Shown here: piece by piece, positions 1-11,352 of the stretch
Numbering within the stretch: the stretch's first letter is position 1
How the letters are laid out: each line of letters starts with the position of its first letter
NCBI RefSeq assembly: GCF_001039355.2
Contig: NW_019775291.1
Coordinates: 6,672-55,777, forward strand
Origin: Lingula anatina
Lineage: Eukaryota; Brachiopoda; Lingulata; Lingulida; Lingulidae
Reading direction: 5' to 3'
DNA: 49,106 bases
The notes under the pieces: model-generated
Database searches by the model: none
What the model was told of the DNA's origin: nothing
The model's input: the letters and a program-made list of their open reading frames with translations, nothing else
Program-made: the position numbers and the translations under genes

Positions 1-2350
1 ATAAAAACACCAACAAAAAAAAGCCCCCCCCCCCCCCCCCCCCATCTCTTCTGTTTATTAATATTTTAATCATATCCACTCATGCTTTAGCTGGCAATAA
101 TTTAGACAATATATGCTGGTCAAGCATATTAGACATTGACCACTGGTCAATCTACAGAATCTACACCTATATCAATAATATTATTTAATAATTCACTGCA
201 CTGTGACTTATTCATTGGTCATTCAATAATCAAATATGCTGTGCATGTGCATAATACAAGCACCCTGCAACCATGAGTACATGTGTACATGTATCCAAAG
301 GTAGCAATTAATTCATAACACATCTTCTGCAGTTTTATAGTGTTGGCAAATAAATCTTTATTGGGCAATAAACCTGACACTGAGGCCAAACACTTAACAT
401 TTCATTCAACCCTTCTCCAGTGGCATACCGCGATACGCAGCAACCACAGGTGAGCGTCATTTTCACCTGTGAAGGAGACCAAAACAGGTGTCATGATCAA
501 GAATGAAACCTGTATGGTTCTTTATCCTTACGCTTTAGACCAGTGCTATTAACCCTGTCATATTAATCGGATTAACAACCGGCAATGTGTGCAGAATAGT
601 GGCATTTCAGCCATTTTGTGAATGTAAAACCCGTGCTACCCTGCCCCCCTTCTTCGATGACAGATTGTATAGTGGTTATACCGCTTTTAACTTAGCAAAA
701 CCCATGGCAAAACAGTTGTATGACGTGACTAAAATTATTATTCTTCAGCATTTTACGTTGTCATGCGTACTTTTCGCTGATACTTAAGCATATATACGTA
801 CATACCTGTGATATGTATTGAAGTTGAGACTGTCACTTGATTTCACACACTACACACACCTGCAAGCCAATGACCTCAGAACCGTTTTTCAAGTTAGGTC
901 AATAACATGAATACATCCGCGATAAATTGAACACCGGGTTACTGTCGTTCTTCTAAACACAAGCAGGTGCTTTTCAACCTCCTAACGCTCAGTCGTAGTG
1001 TATGGCTATCATTTCGTATGCCCTATGGATTTTTGGTGCTTCTAGGGGTCATTATAAGGTAGTGTTATTGTTACCTGGATATGCGGAATGATATACGCGC
1101 ATGTTTGGTGACCTAGGACGTTCACAATCTCACTGGGTTGGGGTGTGGCAGGTTGGCCAGGCGTGGCTGTGCACTGAATATGAGTGTTCTGACACTTTTC
1201 TTTAAACTGTAAACTCCCAGTCTAGATGAAAAAGACGACCTGTAAGCGATCGAGAATGTTTGCAATCAAACGATGCAACCTGGAAACTGCAATTAGAATA
1301 ACTTTATACTTTGTATATAATCAATGACGGATAATTAAAATTTTAATTAGCCGTTTTAATTACTTTGAACTTGGATGAATAAAACTTTTATATTTTATAT
1401 ATTTTTCCGAACTTTAGACAACGAAAAATTCAGGTTACACGTTGCCATATGATAAATCCCTTTTGAATACATGTACTCAAGTATATGAATGTAAATAAAT
1501 TAATGTTTTGTCGTTTAAAATGGGGAGGGGTGGCAAAAACAAATGTATCAGCCCGACGTATATGGGCTCCTACTACTGTGCTTTTGCAGTGTATATCTTA
1601 ACCTCTTATCCTGATCTGTCCCCGAATATATCACTATGTAAACACCAGAGAACCACCTGTCGTCTAATTTTATTTTTTTAGAATTACTTTGGCAAATAAA
1701 CTGTAATCACTAAAAGGGGACACAAAAAAAGCGATATTTATAAATAGGCCTTAATATATATTTGCCTGCATTGGCATAATGATATTTTCAGAACATTTTA
1801 AAACGTTCAATATTACCTACTAAAGAAAAATAGTTTCCAATTAATTGCAACGTGTGTACCAGCACCCGAAAAAAGAAGGGTTACTTTTTTTTTTCATTGT
1901 GTTAGAGGTGTCAATGTCAACCTATTTTATTTTAGCCTGCCCTCCTGTAGCAATACTAGGCCTAAATTTTCTAACAGTTTCTATCGTTGATTATTCATTT
2001 TTTGCTGTGATGTTTTAACACCCAATTTCTATAATGTTTTAACACATAATGAAACATTCACAATGTTTTCCATCTTTAAACTTTTTGTGTAATCCAGTCT
2101 TGGCCCTTGCTTTTCTAGCAGTGCTTTTCTATTTACCGCTAGAGAGAATCATAAGCCCAATCCAGTTGATAATATGTATATGTATTAGCGTTATGATGAT
2201 AGTAATCATAAAATTCATATAATTAACTACTCAAGTTGACAGGTATTACTTTTAAATTCAAATAAAATATTCGAATCTTTTGTCATTGGGCAGAAAGTTT
2301 AATCTGGTCAAATCATATTTTTTGAAAATATCGGTTTGGATCATAACTAA
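1..2350. other. Gene-free left flank
   Basis: AT-rich sequence without a convincing coding exon on either strand; the only open frame near 587-787 has no splice context or recognisable protein. It holds a poly-C run at 24-43. A minus-strand 3' end around 360 (TTTATT) cannot be excluded, but no exon supports it. Confidence 0.5.
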
Positions 2351-2354
2351 AACA

Positions 2355-2368
2355 ATCATGGCGGCCGC
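2355..2368 (+). promoter_or_regulatory. YY1-like promoter motif
   Basis: ATCATGGCGGCCGCC resembles the ATGGCGGC core of YY1-type sites that often lie at or just after the transcription start of animal housekeeping genes. It is about 700 bases before the first coding exon of the coiled-coil gene on the same strand. An acceptor (ttttcag) at 2973 would allow an untranslated first exon here to be spliced to the coding exon. Position and motif are seen; promoter function is inferred. Confidence 0.35.
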
Positions 2369-2683
2369 CAATTTCAAATGATGTTGACGGCTTTTCAACT
2401 GTAATTTTGTGCACGGAAGCCGTTTTGCTGGTGCCGGTATTTAATAATGATTAACACCAACTCATCACTGGTATGTACAGGTTGTTATGCTGCAATATTA
2501 TTTGAAAAAGAAGTAAATGTCAATAGGGACGGTACATTGGAATTTTTGTTCGTCCTTTTTATTTTTAGATGTGGCATTGACTATCTAGACCACTTAGTCT
2601 AAATTATCAATCTCGTGTGTAATAAATAATTAAACATTCAGTTTTAAATGTGAAAATAGATAATTTGATCCGATAAATACACG

Positions 2684-2686
<3 letters not shown>

Positions 2687-2721
<35 letters not shown>
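2687..2721. repeat. (CA)n microsatellite
   Basis: An uninterrupted run of AC dinucleotides, with two AC-GC interruptions at its left end. Confidence 0.95.
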
Positions 2722-2723
<2 letters not shown>

Positions 2724-3070
2724 CTTTTGTATAAATAGAGTTATAGAGACTACCCTGAGCAAATGAAAAATTTGCTGCAGTACTTATTTAGTTTGCTGGA
2801 AACAGTCTTGAGATTGTAATGTTATTGGTTTGACAGACATGATTGAATACTGTGGCATAATGAAAACTATTTTTAAAAAGTTAATTATAGAATTTTATAA
2901 TAGAATGTGGTGCATATTCATATAATTGTACAATCATATCATGCTGTATACTAATGCATTTCCCATGTTTTCAGATTGAGAAGTGAAAAACAAATTGGAG
3001 GCGAGGACCTAGGAAGACATAACTGAAGTCTCACTAATAACTTTTCCTGCATTTTCTGTTCAAATTCAGC

Positions 3071-6000
3071 ATGTCTTCAGCAGAAAGTAAAAGGCCAGTA
3101 AGACGAGCAATTCCAAGGTTAATGAAAATTGAAAATGCATGTAGTACAGCTAAGGATGGAAGTAAGAATAGTGTTGAAAATGTACGTCAACAATCTGCAA
3201 CAATGCAGAAAAACCAGGGGCGGCGGTCAGTTTTACCTGGACCTGTCAGTGACAGGCTGACCAGACCTACCATGGCCTCAAGGTTGAAAAATGTGTCTGC
3301 AAACTTTCAAAATGAAAGTGATTTAAAACTAAAGGAAAATGATGTAAATGTTTCGAGTAGCAGTGATAGCCAGGTAAAAAAGCGGGTTCCTTCTGGACCA
3401 AAATCGAAGCCCCACCAGACACCTGGTGTCGTGAAGAGGAGAAAACCTTCTTCCAGTGGATCCTCCCCTTTCCAAATCCCAGATAGTATGCCTCTGTCTA
3501 AGAAAAATCCAGCACAAGAGAGTAAGAAATGCACAGTCCAATTTCAACCCACAATAGATACAAAGTTTGGAATAAAGATATCTCCACCTGGAAAGAAAAA
3601 AGACTTCACTTTTACTGGGGCTGCCAAGATGACATCAGAAAGCAAAGACACAAAGTAAGTTGAAGAGGTAAAATTACCAGCCATCACTTATTATAAGGGG
3701 TAAAATGCATCTGTCATTTATGGTGTTACCATATGAGAGGCCAGTTGAAAAGCATGCCCAGTTTTGAAGCTCTTCATTTAAATCATAAATGTAACTATGC
3801 TTATGCTTAGACAAATGTTTATCAGCTAATTATCATACTATGTAATAAACTAATTAACCTACACAAAAACTTTTTTTTACATATATTACATATAAAGCAG
3901 AGTTGGTAAGGTGAGAAATCATTTCATGGTGCACCATAAATTGGGTTAAACATAGTCTGTTGTAGATAATTTTAAAAAAAAGCTCTAAAGGCATATCTGT
4001 TAATTGCAGAAGTAAACCTGAGATAAAACCAGATATTAAGAAATCCAACAGGACCCGTCCCTGGCAGCACTCCGAGGTGACCAGACTGAAGGAGGACCTT
4101 GCAGAAATACAGGTAAAATATTATTTAATTCATAGTGTACCTCATAAAATGTTGAGATTCTAGGTATGATATATTTAAGTAGTAAAATAAGACTGATTAG
4201 TTGTAAAGTATACTCCATTTTGATACGCACATTCCTCTCCTGTCTGTGTGACTTATGTACTGTACATAGTTTTTGCAATTTATTTTAATCAGGCAAAACT
4301 GGAAGAAGCTGAGAAAGAAAATTGTACTTTGAATAATGAACTGAACGAGAGAAAGAAAAAAGACAAGGAAATCAAAGGTACTTGTGTGCGATTTGTAGAT
4401 TGTGTTTAAAATGTGTATAGCAAAAAAAATGTAAATAAGTTGATATTTGATTTGTATAGAGTTGTGCAAATGTTTGATATAAGAAATTATAGAATTGATG
4501 AAAACCTTAATAAATTTGAAACAGCGATTGAATAATACTGATCATGATGTCTACCTTTTTCCAGATCATCTTAATGACTTGACATTGGAGAACAGTTCCT
4601 TAAAGAATAGGATGTGAGTTAAAATCATTCAACTGTATAAAGAAAAAAACCTTTTTTCAACATATAGAAAAATCAGACATAGAAGTTTGAAATCTTTACA
4701 AGTTCCATAAACTTTAAGTTAAATACTCTGTGATGTGTTGTCTGGATCCTGTGGATTTTATGAGGCTCCTGTAACTATGTATTCAATTTCAGAGAGAGAA
4801 TTTTGGTGCTTATGTTTCATGCTATTTATTTTTATTTTTATTCAGATCATCTTGTGAAGTTCAATTAGAAAAGTGTCATATAGATCCAGGTAGGTGTAAT
4901 AATACTTTTGTGATTTACAGCTTAGTAGAACATTACAACTTGCTGCTTATTTGAACATTTAACTTCTTATAGCACTCAGTAGAAGTACTCATAGATCTGC
5001 ATTTTACTTCTTCACTTGCAGTGTTTTATTTATTATTGGTAATTTATTAAGCAGTGAAACTAAATACCTGGGCAAGATTTTAGAAGCCGTTGTCTTTACT
5101 TTACAGACTTGAAATAGAAGTTTTGTCAATAATTTTTGTTAATCAAATAAGCAAAGCTTGAGATTTTTTCCAGATTTATTTTATTTATTTTATTTATTTA
5201 TTATTTATTTATTTATTTACTTTTCTTTACAGTTACATTACAACCATTGGATTTAGACCAGGAAGAAATAAAGAAGAGAAGTCAAGAAGCTCAGGTAATT
5301 GGATACTATTCCACAAAATATTTTTGAAGTAATGCCCAAAAAGTTGGGATTAAAAATCTATCAAAAAGTTTCTTTAGTTCTTGTCAGAAAATCTCCTATT
5401 TTGACTAATAAAAATGATAAGTTCTTGAGGAAAAAAAAATTGGAAATAATTTGGATGTGTGCAGTTTGCAAGCAATTACTGAAAAGGCAGTTTGTTAAAA
5501 AGATTAGTGATGTTAGATATTTCCTGTCCATATGTTACGTAAGACTTTGCTTCTTTATTAGTATTATCAGAGAACAAAGTTTTCATCCACCTGCTGTTCA
5601 CTTAGGCATTTAGGCTGATGAAATTTGATAGTTTAGCCAATTTTGATATGTTAATAATCAATGTTAAAGAGTACTTATATAGTGTGGGCAGGCTAGACTA
5701 GTAATGTACAATAGAAATTAATTCACATTCTAAATTGTTGTTAAGTTATTTATAAATGAATTGGAATTGTGGTAGGTGTGCTGTCAGTGATGTTTCATAT
5801 ACAATAATTGATAGTTTTTCATTATTTCTTTCAGGCCAAAGCATCTGCATTGAGAGATGTGCTGAAACATAATGTAAATAACCAGTGCTATCTGGCGAGT
5901 TTGAAGGTGAGAATCTGTATTAATGTCTCATCTTTGAATATTGGAAATACGTCTTGCTTATCTTTACTCCTTCTAAATGCCATATTCTGGTAAAAATAAT

Positions 6001-6231
6001 TTCTTATATCTGGAATAACAGCATTTCTTTATAGACAAAGGTTTAGTCATTCTTCTTTGTTTTTAATCTCAAAAACATGCCTAGTAAATCATCATCTAGC
6101 ATCAGTGCCCCTGGTAAATAATCAAAGGCTATGTTGACTCCTCTGAATTTTGCACTTCAAAGTTATTTTATTTTTTATTCCAACTTTAGGAGATCAATGA
6201 GAAATGTGAAGCATATTTGAACAGCATGTAA
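3071..6231 (+). CDS. Basic coiled-coil protein, possible SKAP/KNSTRN-like kinetochore protein
   Basis: Eight exons with GT-AG borders and matching phases: 3071-3654, 4010-4112, 4293-4377, 4565-4613, 4846-4889, 5233-5294, 5835-5906, 6190-6231, giving 346 residues. Residues 1-200 are disordered, rich in Lys, Arg, Ser and Pro, with IP motifs (RRAIPRL, PFQIPDS) that loosely resemble EB1-binding SxIP motifs. Residues about 215-285 form a heptad-like coiled coil rich in Leu, Glu and Lys, followed by LEKCHIDPVTLQPLD and a second short helical segment. A charged N-terminus, a C-terminal coiled coil and a 'Leu-Glu-x-x-x-(Leu/Ile)-Asp-Pro' step between them recall small kinetochore-associated protein (human form about 316 residues), which binds spindle microtubules and kinetochores. 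That identity is inferred from general resemblance and is uncertain; it could be another coiled-coil cytoskeletal protein. An acceptor at 2973 suggests an upstream untranslated exon. Exons 3-8 are repeated at 11353-13253. Confidence 0.8.
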
Positions 6232-6717
6232 AGGATGGTAATTAAGTCTGGATACAGTCAGTGTTTTCCTGCAAGAGCTTCAGAAAGTTGAAGACAGTAA
6301 ATTGAGTAATGCGTATTTTATATAAATCAGCAGATATGCTTGTGGTGTAAACATTCAAAATTTTGTGAACCAGCTTGACTTATGAACGTGAATAATCATT
6401 TTTCTTTCCCTACAGCAGTTGAAAGGTTTAGTATTTAAAGCAGCTGCCATTAGAAGCTGCTCTTCTGGTTCAGCTGGAACATTTAGAACTGTTTAGTCTG
6501 GTATTTGAACTATGCATGGCAAACCACAACAGAATTTAGTGAACATTTATTTATATATTTATTTATTTATTTTGGTTATCAGTGCCCTGGGGGTATACTA
6601 TTCACCGCATGAGGTATAAGTGAAAGACATAGACACTATTGTTGATTGATGTATACTTGATGTGCTGATTGATCAATGTGAGGTCAAGAGATATCACCAA
6701 GCTGGAATAAGAAAATG

Positions 6718-6718
<1 letters not shown>

Positions 6719-6748
<30 letters not shown>
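6719..6748. repeat. (TG)n microsatellite
   Basis: Fifteen TG units in the downstream region of the coiled-coil gene; the duplicate copy has a shorter run at 13744-13764, as expected of alleles or recent copies. Confidence 0.95.
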
Positions 6749-6749
<1 letters not shown>

Positions 6750-7533
6750 TCGCAATCGCTTGGGTGATTCTCTTATGTTATAGCCCGGCTATTAAGTTGT
6801 CAGTCTCTAAAAACTTACCAGTACAGCTGTATCGCTATGATATATTACATATATAGCACATGGTTTGAAAAGGCCTTTAGTTCAGTGGCACTGGAGCAAT
6901 CGGCTTATTATAGAAAGATTATCATAGGTCTGATGAACATTATATATATGTGGTATACAAAGGGTTAAGATCCTAGTATCGTTTTTCTTTGGACATGAGT
7001 GAATGTCACCAGACAAATTAGGAAATGAGTTAGTGAAAAGTGTAAGAATGGATACTGATATTAATATGAGTTGTGATGATTAATAGATCATATTATGGAA
7101 AAAACTCAAATATTTTAGCTTTGAAATTACATAAACTATTTCACGCTTTCTAAGGGGATTTTTTCATTTTTCTCATGAAATCTGTTTTGTATCAAAATAA
7201 GTCTAATGATAAGTTTATAATTAAGAAAAGCATAATTGATCGTTAAATTTTACATGACAAAATCTAGACATTTTTTTCAATGATTTCTTGAGGTTTATCC
7301 TTTCTCTTTCACTGTTGTTTGGCACTGCAAGTCATTCGTTTCTTTTGCTACCGTCTTTAGGCATACGTAGTTTTATGGAATTTTGTGAATTGGAAAAGTG
7401 AAAAATATGACGCTGAAACAACAATGAAACAATACACAGTCAAAGAACGTGTATGCAATTTTTTTGCTATCTCATTCCAGGCCTGCAATTAACCTGTATA
7501 TACGAAATGTCACCAAAACATTAGTTTAAGAAA

Positions 7534-7539
7534 AATAAA
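7534..7539 (+). terminator. AATAAA polyadenylation signal, coiled-coil gene
   Basis: Canonical AATAAA about 1.3 kb after the stop codon, followed by a GT-rich stretch (ttttgtggttctttgttt). It is kept in the duplicate copy at 14551-14556. It is the most plausible 3' end of the coiled-coil gene, but earlier sites cannot be ruled out. Confidence 0.4.
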
Positions 7540-8144
7540 GTCAATTCATAAAATTTTGTGGTTCTTTGTTTATCTTTAATATGCTCGATTTAGTGTTACG
7601 TTTTTGTATTCAATTGGGACAAGGAATTTTGGTGGCCTTATAGTTTGGTCTATGTATCCTGCCAAATTAAATATATACCTCTCATATGTGCATTTTTATG
7701 CTAATTTCCACATAAAATGAAACCTCGTTTAAAATTATTTTCAAAAGGGACACCAAAATAATTATTTGAAATTCAAAAATTTAAAAAAGGTATGTTGACT
7801 CAGAAGTTATAATTTTAAATATTTTCAGTGTGAAACCGGCTAATTGCACGACCGCGTATTTCGCTAGCGTATCATAAAGAACATCTTTATGCCGCACCTC
7901 GTTTTTTCACTTCCCATTTGTGCTTGTTTCTAAATTAACTTCGATCAGTTTTGAAATAATACTAAAACTTTCCTGCAGAATTTGAAAACTTGCTGTTTTT
8001 CATTTTTGTTAATCACCAGACCTACCTAGTTAGGCAGAAGTACCTAATTTAGCATGACCCATGTCGGTATGCACTTAAACGTACCTAGGGACCGTCAACT
8101 CGACTGCCTGTTGTAAATGGCGCGGAATAAAAACACTCGATCCC

Positions 8145-8345
8145 TTAAAACTCTCTCTTTCTCTCCCAGGAAGTATAATTATTCATGTCAAATCGATGTA
8201 TTCTGGCGGTCTCTTTTCTTTCTATGAGTATTTGATGACCCGGTTGTCCTCCTCTGAAGAGAATGACCGGAATAGATTTGATAGAAAGACCATCGTCCAA
8301 TAATAGTGATATCAGTGAGTCGTATCCCTTATCTCGTTTCCTCAT
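8145..8345 (-). other. Conserved open frame between the coiled-coil and cytokine-like genes
   Basis: A 66-codon minus-strand frame with an in-frame ATG and stop. The same frame, with an identical translation, occurs at 15160-15360 in the duplicate copy although neighbouring intergenic DNA differs by several percent. I do not recognise the product and see no clear splice sites, signal peptide or domain. It could be an exon, a small gene or a conserved regulatory block upstream of the cytokine-like gene. Confidence 0.25.
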
Positions 8346-8572
8346 ATCATGTTAAGTATTTACAAAGAAATAATGGACCACTCCAAATCTATCGTGTAGC
8401 ATCTTAGCGGTTTCGATGTCATCTTCGATTTCACTGCCGGAATTAATTCATAGACTACAGTGTTCCTTCTCATGTTGGGTTATATTCTTTACAATTTTAG
8501 TTACTCATTATTTTTTTTATTTTGCGAGGAGAACTGATTTAAAAGGAAAAAATAGATTAGTCATAACTTTCG

Positions 8573-8573
<1 letters not shown>

Positions 8574-8608
<35 letters not shown>
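8574..8608. repeat. Poly-T tract
   Basis: Thirty-five consecutive T; the duplicate copy has only about 19 (15590-15608). Confidence 0.95.
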
Positions 8609-8609
<1 letters not shown>

Positions 8610-8912
8610 TAAAATGAACGATGAAAATGTTTTTTATCACTTTTCGTGTGCACATATATCTTAAATGAGACACCAAAAGGCTTTCATAGCATTGGGGCTA
8701 CGTTTCTATGTAGAAACTTTAAATAGTGCATTATGAGATATACCAGTTTGTAAAACTTAAAAATTCTTCTTATATTCATTCTTTCATTAAAATACGACCC
8801 ATGCAATTACCATTTAAAACTCAGGAAATACTAAGCTACTGAATGACCGGAGGTTGTTTTGTGAAGTTATGTTGGAAACAACGAGTCGAGAGCACGAGAG
8901 AATGACGGAATG

Positions 8913-8920
8913 TGACGTCA
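8913..8920. promoter_or_regulatory. Palindromic CRE/ATF site upstream of cytokine-like gene
   Basis: Perfect TGACGTCA about 150 bases before a putative untranslated exon that ends with donor gtaggt at 9061. The site is retained in the duplicate at 15934-15941 while bases beside it differ. CREB/ATF/AP-1 type factors bind this sequence; use as a promoter element here is inferred from position and conservation. Confidence 0.4.
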
Positions 8921-9467
8921 CGCTCTACGGGCTGTCATGTACTGCTATTTGTAGGCACAGGAAAACTTAACTTCTTCAGAAACTTGTCCATGAGTTGGCA
9001 GCCCATATCGAAATTTCTGGACATAGGCCTGAAATTTGTCTGAAACTTCCACAGGCGAAGGTAGGTTATATATACTGAAATGTATGTATTGAACGTCAAT
9101 GTCAAACTTGTTGAAGCTTAAACAATAAGAATGAGCAGCAAAGGTGAGGCATTTAACACTAACTAATTAATAATAATCTATAAGATATGTTATTCACGAG
9201 TGAGGATATCCAAAACTGAAAACTTAGAATGCTTATGAGTCCTAAAGGTAAAGAAGCCTTACTTGTTTTGTGGATTTTTTTTTCGTAAAACGAAGTCGAA
9301 AGGGTAATGCGTCTCAAGCGTGACCCACACAAAAGTGAGATTCATATCACTTGTTAACAAGAAAAAAATCATTCGAAACAGAAATGTTTTCTGGGCAATG
9401 ATACAATCAAATACAAGCAGAGATGGGAAATTCTTTATGAAATCGCAGCAAAAGTGAATTTAATGCA

Positions 9468-11271
9468 TTGCAATATTTGAATCATAGCATCTTTTCTCCA
9501 GTAGGTCTACACTGCATTTTGGTGATTTGCATGTCCCTCGGGTGCTTCACCCCAAGCCAAACAAGAAGTATCGGAAGTAGCACGGTTCAAAACGCACTTA
9601 GCCCATGCCAGCGTGTCACGCGGAGAAGCAGTGACAATGTTGACGGCAACACAACTGGTATGAATAATTCATTGTGATTTTTAACTTGGTAAATGGTACA
9701 ATATTCTCTTTTCAATATTCCGTCAAGATTACCTGTTAAATTCCATCTTACAAAAATGGGTTGGGAGGTGTGAACATGGATTTGGAATAAAATTCATTTT
9801 CACGATCAATTTCTGTGTAATTTTTATCATAACCGTTACTACATGTATTATCATATTTTAAAACTCTATTTCTTTTTAACAGGACTGAGTTTTGATCGAG
9901 ATCGAGCACTAAACGATATTAAATCGGTGAAGGAACATATACAAAAAGTCTATGAAATTTTAGTAAGTACTTTAGATATTCATTTTCTCACCAGTTTTGA
10001 CTTCACAAATTTTCAACTTAAAACAAACTATCCTTGCATAGATTAGTTTTTCTCCCAAAGCAGAGGGTATCAGATTGGTCTAAGTATTACATGTAGAGCT
10101 TAAGAGGGAAGCTCTTTGTCACAACAAGACAAACGTCAAGATTGATTTGTAGGCAATATGTAACTTAAGTATGCTATTTTTTAAAGTTTAAGGATTTAGA
10201 TTGCACCAATTCTATTAAAAAAGAACAAATTCGAGAACACGCGGGGAGCTCTCGATAGTGTAAACCTAATTTTTCTGTAAAGAAAACTTGTTTACAAAAA
10301 GTCCTTTAAAAGGACGGAAATATGAAATTGACATTTGACATAAACTAGTGAAAATATTGAAAACGCAATCAAAATCAGTTTTAATGGAGTTGTCTATAGA
10401 CATGTCTATGGACATGCTGTATTAACCATCAAGGAAAGTAATGTAAACCTGTTTTTTAAAAATAATTTTTACTTTATCCTAAACTACGACATCAACACAA
10501 GAAAGCAATATTAATGATACCGGTTTTATCTTTAGATCAACGACGGCGGTGTTTGCCAAGGCTCAAATGACTGTACGACAGGTGACACGAAGGTAAATTT
10601 AGTGACACTTAAAAGCCTTACTCATCATGTGCTGTTACGTAATGGGGCCTATCCATCCGTCAATCAATTCATATTGCTGAAATTTGAATGGCTATTTTTT
10701 ATTTTTATTATTAACGGATATTCTATTGAGTCAATTGTTTATTTGAGGAATATTTTCCATGTGATTATTAATAAAAGCATAGAAATTACTGAAATAAAAG
10801 TCAACGTGACTGACTTTCTCAGGATGCTAGAACTTGTGTACATTGTCTTGATAAAGGTTGTGGTATTGCAACGGTAAATTCACTATCACAGGAAGTAAAA
10901 CTGGATCCTCATTCTTATCATTGCAGGACAGTCAACAAAACGACACAGCATCACATTACGTTTCTCTGGCATGGTTCACGGCAGCAATCGCCAAAGCAGA
11001 GAAAACTGCAAAGGACGTCGGTTCAACAATTCATCAAGATCTGCACGTACTTTACAGCAAATTGCTCGTTCTTCAATGTGAACTGAAGAGGACTCAAGAT
11101 TCCGACAGGATCAATTCACATCTTGTTGTCAGCATTGCAAAACTTATGGCAGAGTCCCTAACAGGCCAGAAACCGGACAAGGCATCCGTGAAGGACGTCA
11201 CAGTGTGTATTTTGCGCGGGTTACAGTGTCACATATCGCGTATGGAACAGGGTCCCTTGATCGGGAAGTGA
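9468..11271 (+). CDS. Secreted helical cytokine-like protein, copy 1
   Basis: Four coding exons: 9468-9657, 9883-9962, 10536-10592, 10927-11271 (223 residues; intron phases 1, 0, 0). Residues 1-31 look like a signal peptide (hydrophobic core about 12-27). The mature chain has six cysteines (47, 97, 103, 160, 203, 210) and N-glycosylation sequons at N61 and N114. Predicted amphipathic helices lie at about 66-90, 117-165, 167-187 and 195-217, the up-up-down-down size pattern of a long-chain four-helix cytokine. The last helix (CILRGLQCHISRM) has the spacing of an IL-6-class helix D, and vertebrate IL-6-type genes also have a phase-1 intron followed by phase-0 introns. I infer a diffusible signalling protein; sequence identity to any known family is too low to name. 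The start is uncertain: an acceptor at 9501 would skip the signal peptide and start at Met22 (9531). An untranslated exon probably ends at 9060. Confidence 0.65.
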
Positions 11272-11290
11272 CCGAGAAGTGACCTAAATA

Positions 11291-11291
11291 N
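11291..11291. other. Single-N assembly join
   Basis: An isolated N exactly where sequence from inside intron 2 of the coiled-coil gene restarts. It marks the border between the two 7-kb copies and looks like a scaffolding or merge join. Confidence 0.8.
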
Positions 11292-11352
11292 TTCCTCTCC
11301 TGTCTGTGCGACTTATGTACTGTACATAGTTTTTGCAATTTATTTTAATCAG

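Larger units (their letters stand above)
4232..11288. repeat. Large direct duplication, copy 1
   Basis: The 7.06-kb sequence is repeated in the same order and orientation at 11292-18458, with a few percent substitutions and many small indels. It starts inside intron 2 of the coiled-coil gene and ends 17 bases after the stop of the cytokine-like gene. The second copy begins right after a single N at 11291. Confidence 0.95.

Noticed and set aside
3307-3547. Minus-strand frames over the first exon of the coiled-coil gene
   Set aside because: Shadows of the real exon with no homology or splice support.
5299-5613. 104-codon plus-strand frame in the coiled-coil gene
   Set aside because: Intronic; the duplicate copy carries indels that break it.
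10602-10877. 91-codon plus-strand frame between cytokine exons
   Set aside because: Lies wholly within the intron between donor 10593 and acceptor 10926; AT-rich, not similar to a protein, and altered by an indel in the other copy.
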